Shown one piece after another: positions 20,452-28,768 of a stretch of 33,657 bases of DNA. The DNA comes from an uncultured Ectothiorhodospiraceae bacterium (lineage in GTDB: Bacteria > Pseudomonadota > Gammaproteobacteria > Nitrococcales > Nitrococcaceae), in NCBI GenBank assembly GCA_913056315.1, contig CAJXMZ010000007.1:1-33657 (forward strand), read 5' to 3'. Position numbers and translations under genes: made by a program. Position 1 is the first letter of the stretch. Each line of letters begins with the position of its first letter. The notes under the pieces are model-generated. The model made no database searches. It saw only the letters and a program-made list of their open reading frames with translations, and had not been told where the DNA came from.

Positions 20452-21123
20452 TTAGCGCGGGGTGATGCGTGAGGGCGCAACAAATTGCGTACTTTGGGCA
20501 TAACGGCCTTCCTCAAAAATGCCAAAACGGGCCAACCACGAAGCGGGTTGGGACAACGTGGCAACCGGTTCGCTGGCGACCACTTGGTTGGTGCGTGTTC
20601 GATAAATTTTGTCGGTATAGGCGCTCCATTCACCCGGGCTAAGCGTGGCGGTTGCGCGCAAGGGGATGGGTTTTTTGTCGCTGCGCCCGGGCAGTCGCGG
20701 GCGAGCGCTGATTGCGGCGTTATAGGTGGGATGTTGCTCAGGCGCTAACTCGAGCATGCCTGAGGATAATCCGCCGATATTCACCGCACTGGGGAGATAT
20801 CGACCATAGGCGAGGGTTTCTACCGCAACCCCTGTGCTGATGGCTGCCGCTGCGGTGTTCGGCGTCAATGCCTGTACCTCGAGGGCATGGGATGGTGCGA
20901 CCAAATCTTCGCCCTGAAAATGCCATAAAGGTGAGTGCGTTGCGCGCTCACCAGCCGGGCCTGAGAGCGTTTGCCACGCGCTATAGCGGGCGGTCATGGC
21001 TGCATAGCGGTCCATATCGTGAAGGCGGCCGAGATAGTCAACAGCCCAAAAGGCGGGCAACAAGGCCAGTAAACCCACCAGCGTTTCAGTTAGCGCGCTG
21101 CCAGATTCGCTCCTGCCCATCAT
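20452..21123 (-). CDS. TadE-like pseudopilin / pilus assembly protein
   Basis: SG|SALTETLVGLLALLPAFWAVDYLGR: prepilin-like G|xxxxE with hydrophobic segment. ATG at 21123. Confidence 0.65.
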   Translation of the reverse strand: MMGRSESGSALTETLVGLLALLPAFWAVDYLGRLHDMDRYAAMTARYSAWQTLSGPAGERATHSPLWHFQGEDLVAPSHALEVQALTPNTAAAAISTGVAVETLAYGRYLPSAVNIGGLSSGMLELAPEQHPTYNAAISARPRLPGRSDKKPIPLRATATLSPGEWSAYTDKIYRTRTNQVVASEPVATLSQPASWLARFGIFEEGRYAQSTQFVAPSRITPR

Positions 21124-22325
21124 GGCAAAATCTCGGGCGCAACCAGTCGGGCCCGCCAATAGGGGTTGAAAAGCGTGGGTTTGGCATTGTCGGGTGGGCA
21201 GTTGTCCTTGCAAGCCTTAGACGGCTGATAAACCACCTCTGCCACACTGTAGTGCGCGTGCGTCGCAGGGGGATTCGTGGCAGATCGGGTCACGATGGCG
21301 GGGATTTCCAAGCGGCCATCGGTGTTATTACGTTGCGCTAAATGGGTGTAGCGGTCGATGCCGTCATAGTTGCCGGCGAGTCGGTCAGCGTTCGCACGGC
21401 CTTGGGCTAATGTGCCCCACGACTCCCAGCCAAAGAGATCTCGCTCGCGTATTTGAAAACGGTCTGCCGATCGCCAACCCCCGGCATCGGGGCTTGGTGC
21501 TTGATTGGTGGCGCCTTGTTTACGCAATTTCACCAATCCCAGAATGCTGTCCGACCAACTGCGCCCGCCGGTGCCAAAGCGCGGTGCACCATGGCTTCGG
21601 CGGCCTCGTAGCCAGCGCGATAGGTTGTGATCGTCATCAATGCTTTGGCTTAAAATGCGCTGAAAATAACCGCGATCTCGGCCCGGTTGATCGCTATCCA
21701 CGTAATTAAGCAGGTCGGTTCGATAGACCAGCAGCTTGCCGGCCAGTGCGGCTTGATAGGGTTGTGGGACTGATTGAATGGCGCCCCCACGATTCACGCG
21801 AAGTTCGCCATCATGGCGTTGTGCCACCTTGCGCATCAGCGTATCGATGCGATCGGGTAAAAGCTGTCGACGGGCTTGGAGTTGTGAGGCGCTCATTAAT
21901 CCGTGAAGAACATCAACGCCGTTAATAAAACCCCAACTCAAGCGCTCGCTTAGGCCCAGACTGGTGCGCACTGCACGGTTAGCCACGCGGGTGGCTGTGC
22001 CAACATAGGGTATGAAGCTCGATACGGCCGCGAGCCGGGCAGAGGCGTTTTCCACGTAACGCAGCCAGCTGATGTAAGCGACTAAATGCCCTACCGCAAT
22101 ATGGTTGGCCAACATCGCCCGATTGGTATAGGCCATGAGGTTAAGACGCCGTGCTGTCCAATGCGCGCCTGAATAGGCGGCCGCATCAGCGGCATTGACA
22201 ACCACTGATTGTTGGCCCAGCGCGTTGCTCACGCGATGGGCAACAAAAAGCGCGCTTAACCCCATGGCAATCATGGCTAGAAGCACGGGCAGAACTTGCC
22301 CCGATGCGCCATTAGTCGTGCTCAT
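21120..22325 (-). CDS. TadG-like (Tad-domain) pilus assembly protein
   Basis: SGQVLPVLLAMIAMGLSALFVAHRVSNALGQQSVVVNAADAAAYSGA N-terminus typical of Tad-domain proteins. ATG at 22325. Confidence 0.75.
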   Translation of the reverse strand: MSTTNGASGQVLPVLLAMIAMGLSALFVAHRVSNALGQQSVVVNAADAAAYSGAHWTARRLNLMAYTNRAMLANHIAVGHLVAYISWLRYVENASARLAAVSSFIPYVGTATRVANRAVRTSLGLSERLSWGFINGVDVLHGLMSASQLQARRQLLPDRIDTLMRKVAQRHDGELRVNRGGAIQSVPQPYQAALAGKLLVYRTDLLNYVDSDQPGRDRGYFQRILSQSIDDDHNLSRWLRGRRSHGAPRFGTGGRSWSDSILGLVKLRKQGATNQAPSPDAGGWRSADRFQIRERDLFGWESWGTLAQGRANADRLAGNYDGIDRYTHLAQRNNTDGRLEIPAIVTRSATNPPATHAHYSVAEVVYQPSKACKDNCPPDNAKPTLFNPYWRARLVAPEILP

Positions 22326-22593
22326 TAAAGTTTTGTAGATTGGTCTCGTCGCTTGCGATATCGGTGGCACGCTCGGCATGGCCAGCGGATTGCTCCATCA
22401 CATCGCTGCCATCCTGACCGGCAATTTCGGTCGCCATTAGCGCGGCTTGGCTAGAAATCGTGTCGCCCAATGCCGAAAAAGCGCCAATGCCGGCGATGGC
22501 AAGAAGGGCGGTCAGAATGATGTATTCCGACATGCCCTGGCCGCGTTGTTTTTTCTTCGCATGCAAAGCAGGGGTTGGCTTTATGGGATCCAT
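22312..22593 (-). CDS. Flp-like pilin (93 aa precursor)
   Basis: MDPIKPTPALHAKKKQRG|QGMSEYIILTALLAIAGIGAFSALGD: basic leader, Gly cleavage site, E at +5 and Y at +6. AGGAG RBS upstream of the ATG. Confidence 0.75.
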   Translation of the reverse strand: MDPIKPTPALHAKKKQRGQGMSEYIILTALLAIAGIGAFSALGDTISSQAALMATEIAGQDGSDVMEQSAGHAERATDIASDETNLQNFNEHD

Positions 22594-22618
22594 GGTTTGC
22601 TCCTTTTGGCTGCTGAAA

Positions 22619-22636
22619 GACAATCGCTGAATTGTC
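22619..22636 (-). repeat. Inverted repeat in the pilin leader region
   Basis: GACAAT-CGCTGA-ATTGTC, 6-bp perfect arms, 26-43 nt upstream of the pilin ATG. Confidence 0.4.
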
Positions 22637-22738
22637 ACTTGGAGCTTAATGGCTGTTGGCTTTGCCGCGAGTACCGTCGATCGTTTAGCAGCGGGGTATT
22701 GGGTTGGGCGGTAGCAAATTGCGGTTTTAGCGGGCGTG

Positions 22739-23194
22739 TTACTCGCCTGGCGCCTCTGGACTGCCCAGCGCTTCAATCGCTTCACGCACGGCTTTGAGCT
22801 CTGGGCGGGCAGCGGTGACTGGGGCAAGGGTGTGGTGCTTGGCCAACAAAGTGCGTGCGGTCTGCAGGTGAATAATGGCTAAGTTGTAGGTGGCCGGGAT
22901 GTGGTTGGGGTTACGCGCAAGCGCATCAGTAAAATGCGCTTTGGCTTGATCGAGTTGGGCATTGCGATAGGCGATGCGCCCGAGCTGAAAATGGGGTGAA
23001 ACCATTTCTGGTGAGCGCTGAATAACCGCTTGATAGTGTTGTTTGGCCTGCTCAATTTGTCCTGTTCGAAACGCATTATCGGCGCGCTCTAGCCTGTCTA
23101 GCGCGCCGCCTGTGTTCAGTGGCAATCCGCTGGCACAAGCGCTTAGCGTAATGAGCATAAAGCCGAGCAGGCTAAGTGTTCGAGTGGCAGACAT
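22739..23194 (-). CDS. TPR lipoprotein (TadD-like)
   Basis: LITLSACASG lipobox and TPR-like repeats (AIDNAFRTGQIEQAKQHYQAVIQRSPEMVSPHFQLGRIAYRNAQLDQAKAHFTDALARNP region). Confidence 0.85.
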   Translation of the reverse strand: MSATRTLSLLGFMLITLSACASGLPLNTGGALDRLERADNAFRTGQIEQAKQHYQAVIQRSPEMVSPHFQLGRIAYRNAQLDQAKAHFTDALARNPNHIPATYNLAIIHLQTARTLLAKHHTLAPVTAARPELKAVREAIEALGSPEAPGE

Positions 23195-23197
23195 GGA

Positions 23198-23557
23198 TCA
23201 TTCTCCTTGCCGGTGGGTGAAAAAGTCGCCTTCGAGCGTACTGGGCAATCCACCTGAGCGGGTTTCTAGACAAAAGCGCGTACCTTTGGGCGCGCAACGA
23301 ATGCGATTTGGACTGACTGCGCTGGCCACACGCAAAATGCGTAAATGGCGATCTAAAAAGGCCACATCAATGGCATAACGCATGCCAATGGTATGAATCG
23401 CACCACCGGGATCGAGCAGTAAACCTTCTCCATCAGCCGGTGGCCTTGGCGTGCCCAACAGGCCAATCGCCCGGGCCCACCAAGAGGCGGCGTGCGCGGC
23501 CGTAATGCACAGACCGTGCGGTTGTTGCTCTAGAATGAGGTGAGGCCGTGCTCGCAT
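23198..23557 (-). CDS. DUF192 family protein
   Basis: RAIGLLGTP...GEGLLLDPGGAIHTIGMRYAIDVAFLDRHLRIL..FCLETRSGG pattern of DUF192. ATG at 23557. Confidence 0.85.
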   Translation of the reverse strand: MRARPHLILEQQPHGLCITAAHAASWWARAIGLLGTPRPPADGEGLLLDPGGAIHTIGMRYAIDVAFLDRHLRILRVASAVSPNRIRCAPKGTRFCLETRSGGLPSTLEGDFFTHRQGE

Positions 23558-23564
23558 AAGGGCT

Positions 23565-24452
23565 TTACAACAATCCACCGTCGATAAATTGAATAGCGAT
23601 GGGAAAGCCAATAATGAGAAACGTCACCGGAAACAGCAGTCCAACCAGTGGGGCAAGCATTTTGACCGGTGCCTCATTGGCTTTTTTCTCGGCAATAGCA
23701 AAGCGTTCCCGTCGGCGTTGCGTGGCTTGATCATTGAGCGCCTGGCTGATTGCGCCGCCGGTTTCATCGGCTTGGATAATCGCTGAGACAAAGCTTTTTA
23801 CAGCGGCTAGATCGATGCGACGGGCCAACCGCTCAAGTGCCTCGTGACGCGATAACCCGGTCCGAATTTCGCGCTCAACGCGCTGCATCTCATCGGCTAG
23901 TGGCCCGGGTTCAAGTTGCGCCACGCTTTGTGTGAGCGCGGCGCTAAAACTCAGCCCGGCGCGCACTGATAGTCCCAAAAGCTCCAGTAGCGCGGGAAAT
24001 TGCCGGGCAAAGCGTCGCTGACGTCGCCGGCCATGGTCGTTAAGCCAAATGTCAGGGTAGAGCGCTCCACCGGCCAAGGCCGTCACCGCGATGCCGATGG
24101 CTTCACCAATAGTGGGGTCTAGCAGCAGGCTAACGGCCGTTGCCAACCCCCCGGCGGTGATGCTGGTCAGTGCGCGTAACAAAAGCAGTTCAGGCGGTAA
24201 AATGGCGTAGCCAATGCCTGCCCGGTCAAGCTTTTGCTGTAGCTTTAAACGCAGCGGGTTGGCCAGCTGAATACGCGGGCTGAAATGTTGCGCAATCGGG
24301 ATGAGTAGTCGAAATAAAAGCGGCGCGGGATCACGCCAACGATCGATTTGGCGCCAATGACTGGGTCGTCCCAGCTCGCACGCACTCAGACTGCCGAGCA
24401 CGCCGGCCAGTGCGATGAGCGTGGTTGTCACCAGCGCGTTGAGGCTAGACAT
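23565..24452 (-). CDS. tadC: TadC-like type II secretion F-domain membrane protein
   Basis: FPALLELLGLSVRAGLSFSAALTQSV...QADETGGAISQALNDQATQRRRERFAIAEKKANEAPVKMLAPLVGLLFPVTFLIIGFP. Confidence 0.88.
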   Translation of the reverse strand: MSSLNALVTTTLIALAGVLGSLSACELGRPSHWRQIDRWRDPAPLLFRLLIPIAQHFSPRIQLANPLRLKLQQKLDRAGIGYAILPPELLLLRALTSITAGGLATAVSLLLDPTIGEAIGIAVTALAGGALYPDIWLNDHGRRRQRRFARQFPALLELLGLSVRAGLSFSAALTQSVAQLEPGPLADEMQRVEREIRTGLSRHEALERLARRIDLAAVKSFVSAIIQADETGGAISQALNDQATQRRRERFAIAEKKANEAPVKMLAPLVGLLFPVTFLIIGFPIAIQFIDGGLL

Positions 24453-25302
24453 CAATGGCCACAATGCGGCGAATGACAAAGATAGCGAGTGCCATCATGA
24501 TGCTGGCAAGCGCTAAAACCGCCCAGCCAATGGGTTCATTAAATAAACGCGCCATGGTGTCGGGCTTTTGCAAATACAGCATGCCCCCGATGGCAACGGG
24601 CAATAAACACATGACTCGGCCTTGCATTCGCCCCATCGCGGTGAGCGCATTAATGCGCTCTTCGACTTGAGCGCGTTCGCGCAATGTGGCTGCCAGCATG
24701 TCGAGGGTGCTGGCAAGATCGCCGCCGACTTGATGCGACACAATGACCGCGCTGCGAAATAACCCAACCTCCTCGCTGGGAAAGCGCGCAAGCAATCCAT
24801 CGAGACAGGCATTCAAACTCTCGCCTAGACGTTGTCGACGCAAAATAAGCGCGAACTCCTCACCCAGTGGTGCGGCCTGCTGGCGTGATAGCAAAGCCAG
24901 CCCACGGCCTAAGTTACTGCCGGCTCGCATCGATGAGGCCAGGCCTTGCAGGGCATCGGGTAATTGTTGAATAAACGCCTTATGACGACGCTTTTTGACC
25001 CAGCCTAATGCGAGCCGAGGGGTTAGCAGCCCGGCGAAACCGGCGATCAGCGCAACCGGCCAGGGAAAAATGATGGCAATACCGGCGGCCACGGCAACCC
25101 CCACACCAATGGCAATGAAAATGAGTTGGCGGCTGGATAGATCAATAAATTGCGCGTGTAAGCCCGCGCCGACTTCACCACTGACATACCGTTGATAGTG
25201 CTGAGAGCTGGTGCGCAGGACCCGCGTTGTGCCCACGCAGCCCAGCGCTGCGCCAATAGACACGCTGCCAACAAATAGCCATTGATCGGTTAGTAAATCC
25301 AC
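24445..25302 (-). CDS. tadB: TadB-like type II secretion F-domain membrane protein
   Basis: QLPDALQGLASSMRAGSNLGRGLALL...SHQVGGDLASTLDMLAATLRERAQVEERINALTAMGRMQGRVM. Apparent GTG start at 25302. Confidence 0.88.
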   Translation of the reverse strand: MDLLTDQWLFVGSVSIGAALGCVGTTRVLRTSSQHYQRYVSGEVGAGLHAQFIDLSSRQLIFIAIGVGVAVAAGIAIIFPWPVALIAGFAGLLTPRLALGWVKKRRHKAFIQQLPDALQGLASSMRAGSNLGRGLALLSRQQAAPLGEEFALILRRQRLGESLNACLDGLLARFPSEEVGLFRSAVIVSHQVGGDLASTLDMLAATLRERAQVEERINALTAMGRMQGRVMCLLPVAIGGMLYLQKPDTMARLFNEPIGWAVLALASIMMALAIFVIRRIVAIDV

Positions 25303-25333
25303 CCACGCAGTGAAGCGCTCGGGTTAGGGGTAA

Positions 25334-26920
25334 TCAACTGCCGTTGGTCGATGCCTGTGCGAAGTAGTTGGCAAGAAAGGTCTCGAACGCCGGCTCATCG
25401 CTGGCCTCCAGCGCGGCTTGTTCGGCGACTGACTCAGCGGCCGCTTGCTCGAGGCGAGTTTTGGCTGCGGGGTCTTGGGGTTGCTCGCGCAGGGTTTGCG
25501 CATGGTCGTTCGACACACGCAAAGCAAATTCCACAAACTCCTCGTTGCGTGAGCGCATTTGTGCAAGCACCCGGGCTGATGGAGTTTGTTCGGCATCGCT
25601 GACCATGCGCTGATATTGCGCAAGGATTTGTTGATAGCGACCGTCATCAGCCACCTCATCCAACAGCTCCGCGGGGCCTTGCATTGCTGCAAACAATTCC
25701 TCGGCCCATTGGCGCAGCGGCACTCGATTACCATCGCCGCGATAGAGGGTGAGGTCGGGGTCGCGCCCCGCGCGCGCGACAAGGCCTTGGTTGGCGTTGA
25801 TATGAGTTTGCTCTAGTGCATCGATCGGTGGGCTGTCCTCAAGTAGGCAAAATAACAATAGGGTTTCCAAAAACGCCGTTTGCTCCTGACTAATACCCAC
25901 GGGTGAGAAGGGGTCAAGATCGAGCGCGCGTATTTCCACGTATTCAACGCCTGCCCGGTGCAACGCCCGGGTTGGTTGCTCGCCCGATTGCGCTGCGGCT
26001 TTGGGGCGTACAAAGCTGTAGTACTCGTTTTCGATTTGCAGCACGTTGGTATTGAGTTGCCGCCACTGCCCATCCACCTGGGTGCCGATGCGCGCGTACT
26101 CCGGGTCGGGCGTACGAATAGCGGCTTGCAGGCTGCGAACGTAGGCATCTAAGTCGTTGTAGCTAATATTAAGCGCGGCTTGGGCGTTATTTTTATAGCC
26201 AATATCGCTCATTCGCAGTGAGGTGGCGTAGCGGGTGTAGAAGGTGTGCTTCGAGAACGCTTCAAAATCCACATTGCGTCCGCCGGTGAACGATTTGCAA
26301 ATCGCTGGCGAAGCGCCCATGAGGTAGGGCACAAGCCATCCGTAGCGTTGGAAATTACGGATGAGCCGAAAGTAGAAGTCAGAGCGAAATGCTTCGAAAC
26401 TGCGGGTATCTTCTTCTTGTGTCTGAATTGCGCGCAAAAACGGTTCGCTGAATGAGTAGTTAAAATGAATGCCCGCAATCGCCTGCATGGTGCGTCCATA
26501 GCGCCAGTCGAGCCCATGGCGGTAGACGTTTTTCATGGTTCCCACGTTGCTGTGCCCATACTCAGCGATGGGGATGCTGCGCTCTCCGCCAACGATGCAG
26601 GGCATGCTGGTTGCCCAAAGCAGCTCATCGCCAATTTGCCGGTAGGTATAGCGATGTAAATCAAACAGCCGCTCGATGGCCTCGTTGGCATTCACAAAAG
26701 CTGGCGTGACAAATTCCAATAGTGCTTCGGAATAATCGGTTGTGATCTCAGAGTGGCAAAGCGCCGAGCCAAGTCCCACCGGGTGCGCCGTTTGTGCGAT
26801 ATGGCCAGCAGGCGTGACGCGCAAGCTTTCTTTTTCAAGCCCGTAGCGGCTGCCGCTTAAAAGCCCTCGCGCGCTGCTTTGCTGCAAAAGGCGCACACGC
26901 TGATCCGCGCTGTGTTTCAT
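25334..26920 (-). CDS. gshA: Glutamate-cysteine ligase (proteobacterial GshA)
   Basis: YGLEKESLRVTPAGHIAQTAHP, CHSEITTDYSEALLEFVTP, YGHSNVGTMKNVYRHGLDWRYGRTMQAIAGIHFNYSF. ATG at 26920 has an AGAGG-like RBS; 26932 is the alternative. Confidence 0.95.
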   Translation of the reverse strand: MKHSADQRVRLLQQSSARGLLSGSRYGLEKESLRVTPAGHIAQTAHPVGLGSALCHSEITTDYSEALLEFVTPAFVNANEAIERLFDLHRYTYRQIGDELLWATSMPCIVGGERSIPIAEYGHSNVGTMKNVYRHGLDWRYGRTMQAIAGIHFNYSFSEPFLRAIQTQEEDTRSFEAFRSDFYFRLIRNFQRYGWLVPYLMGASPAICKSFTGGRNVDFEAFSKHTFYTRYATSLRMSDIGYKNNAQAALNISYNDLDAYVRSLQAAIRTPDPEYARIGTQVDGQWRQLNTNVLQIENEYYSFVRPKAAAQSGEQPTRALHRAGVEYVEIRALDLDPFSPVGISQEQTAFLETLLLFCLLEDSPPIDALEQTHINANQGLVARAGRDPDLTLYRGDGNRVPLRQWAEELFAAMQGPAELLDEVADDGRYQQILAQYQRMVSDAEQTPSARVLAQMRSRNEEFVEFALRVSNDHAQTLREQPQDPAAKTRLEQAAAESVAEQAALEASDEPAFETFLANYFAQASTNGS

Positions 26921-27066
26921 GTTGCCTCTCATCCACCCAATTATTTAGGCAGCGATTGTGCCCGCGTGGGCGGCGATTTGGAATGCCAATGTTGCGCTGC
27001 GTCTCGCCATGAACCCTTAGAGGTCGTTATGGTCAGGAGACGAGTCACGTGATGGAGGAGTAAAGA

Positions 27067-27789
27067 ATGACGAAAACCGCACTAATAACGGGTGGAACTC
27101 GAGGGATTGGGGCTGCGATTGCGACCGCTTTGCAAGAGGCTGGGCACACGGTTGTTGTGACCTACCAAGGTAATGATGAGGCGGCAAAGGCATTTACCCA
27201 AGACACCCAAATACCCGCGCGCAAATGGGATGTGGCCGACTTTGATGCCTGCGAGCAGGGGATTGCTGAGGTGGCCTCAGCGTTTGGTGACATTGATGTG
27301 CTGGTTAACAACGCGGGCATCACACGCGATGGCATGTTGCATAAAATGAATCCCGATGATTGGGATTCAGTCATTCGCACCAATTTAACCTCCGCATTCA
27401 ACATGACCCGCGCGGTCATCAACGGTATGCGCGATCGTGGCTTTGGGCGGATTATTCAAATCGCCTCGATTAACGGACAAAAAGGTCAAATGGGGCAGGC
27501 CAATTACGCGGCGGCCAAAGCTGGATTGATTGGGTTTACTAAATCTGTGGCGCAAGAAAACGCCCGCAAAGGCGTCACTGCTAATGTGGTCGCGCCGGGG
27601 TATATCGGGACAGATATGCTCTCATCAATGCCCGAAGCCGTGCTCGAGAAGATTATTGCGCAAATTCCGGTTAACCGCTTGGGCCAAGCCGATGAGATTG
27701 GTAAAGCCGTTGCCTACTTAGCCAGTGATGAGGCGGGGTTTGTTACCGGCTCTACGCTGAGTATTAATGGCGGCCAATCAATGATTTAG
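27067..27789 (+). CDS. phaB: Acetoacetyl-CoA reductase (SDR family)
   Basis: TGGTRGIGAAIA, NNAGITRDGMLHKMNPDDWDSVI.TNLTSAFN, YAAAKAGLIGFTKS. The pattern matches PhaB better than FabG. Confidence 0.85.
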   Translation: MTKTALITGGTRGIGAAIATALQEAGHTVVVTYQGNDEAAKAFTQDTQIPARKWDVADFDACEQGIAEVASAFGDIDVLVNNAGITRDGMLHKMNPDDWDSVIRTNLTSAFNMTRAVINGMRDRGFGRIIQIASINGQKGQMGQANYAAAKAGLIGFTKSVAQENARKGVTANVVAPGYIGTDMLSSMPEAVLEKIIAQIPVNRLGQADEIGKAVAYLASDEAGFVTGSTLSINGGQSMI

Positions 27790-27806
27790 GCTGTGAAGCC
27801 GGGCGT

Positions 27807-28109
27807 TTAGGATTGATGAGTAAAGAGTTGATCACCCTGCTCATCGATCAAGCGCTGGGCTTTCATGAGCGTCATTTCGCCAGCTACCTCGCGGCTGCCA
27901 AATACATCAGCGCGCACAAATGTGACGCTTTGGCTTGACTCGTCGTTGCGATCATCGCGAAGGATTTCCCCCGCGACCCGCCAGCCATTGTCGTCTTTGC
28001 GCGGGGCAACCCGAATCGTAAACCCCGCATACGCGGTTTCACTCAACACGCTTGGGGGGTTGTTGTTGGCGTTTTTTGCCAGCAGGGTGTCAAAAAGTTT
28101 TCGTAGCAT
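27807..28109 (-). CDS. HlyU family protein
   Basis: ETAYAGFTIRVAPRKDDNGWRVAGEI...FVRADVFGSREVAGEMTLMKAQRLIDEQGDQLF. Confidence 0.75.
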   Translation of the reverse strand: MLRKLFDTLLAKNANNNPPSVLSETAYAGFTIRVAPRKDDNGWRVAGEILRDDRNDESSQSVTFVRADVFGSREVAGEMTLMKAQRLIDEQGDQLFTHQS

Positions 28110-28168
28110 GGCGATACCATGCCGCGAGCGCTGTACCCAATCAAGTCAGTAACGGATTGATTTTTGGC

Positions 28169-28768
28169 ATGCTCGATCAGGCAACGTTTTTAAAAGGGTT
28201 TTTGCGCTCACCCAAAGAGGTCGGTTCGGTCATTCCGAGTTCGCGATTTTTGGAAGCGCGCATTTGTCGCACGATTGATGCCGCCCATGCGCCGGTGGTG
28301 GTGGAGCTAGGTCCCGGCACCGGTGGGACAACCCGCGCGGTCCTCGCGGATATGCCAGCGAATGCAACACTGCTGGCGATTGATACGAACCCGGCGTTTA
28401 TCGAGCGCTTACAGGGCATTAACGATCCACGCCTGATTGCCCAACAAGGCACGGCCGAGTCGTTAGGTGCATTGGTGCGCGGTCATGGGTTACCCGCGCC
28501 GACGGTAATCTTTTCGGGTATTCCCTTCTCTACGATGCCGGCGGCGAGCGCGAGCGCGATCATTGATCACGTGTGGACAACGCTCGCGCCAGGCGGGCGA
28601 TTTATGGCTTATCAATTTCGCGCGGATGTCGCGCGCTATGGGCAGGCGCGCTTTGGTGAACCGGTTCGCGAGCGGGAGTGGTTTAACATCCCGCCGATGA
28701 CGTTTTTTGCTTGGGATAAACCGCTGGGTGAATCGGCGGCAGACCGCGCGCCATCGGCAGGGCAATAA
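28169..28768 (+). CDS. Class I SAM-dependent methyltransferase (phospholipid N-methyltransferase-like)
   Basis: FLRSPKEVGSVIPSSRFLEARI, VVELGPGTGGTTRAVL, IFSGIPFSTMPA...YQFR. ATG at 28169. Confidence 0.8.
   Translation: MLDQATFLKGFLRSPKEVGSVIPSSRFLEARICRTIDAAHAPVVVELGPGTGGTTRAVLADMPANATLLAIDTNPAFIERLQGINDPRLIAQQGTAESLGALVRGHGLPAPTVIFSGIPFSTMPAASASAIIDHVWTTLAPGGRFMAYQFRADVARYGQARFGEPVREREWFNIPPMTFFAWDKPLGESAADRAPSAGQ

Noticed and set aside
20868-21341. 157-aa plus-strand ORF antisense to TadE/TadG-like genes
   Set aside because: Basic, low-complexity translation typical of an antisense frame.
25324-25782. 152-aa minus-strand ORF overlapping the gshA 3' end
   Set aside because: Out-of-frame shadow of gshA.
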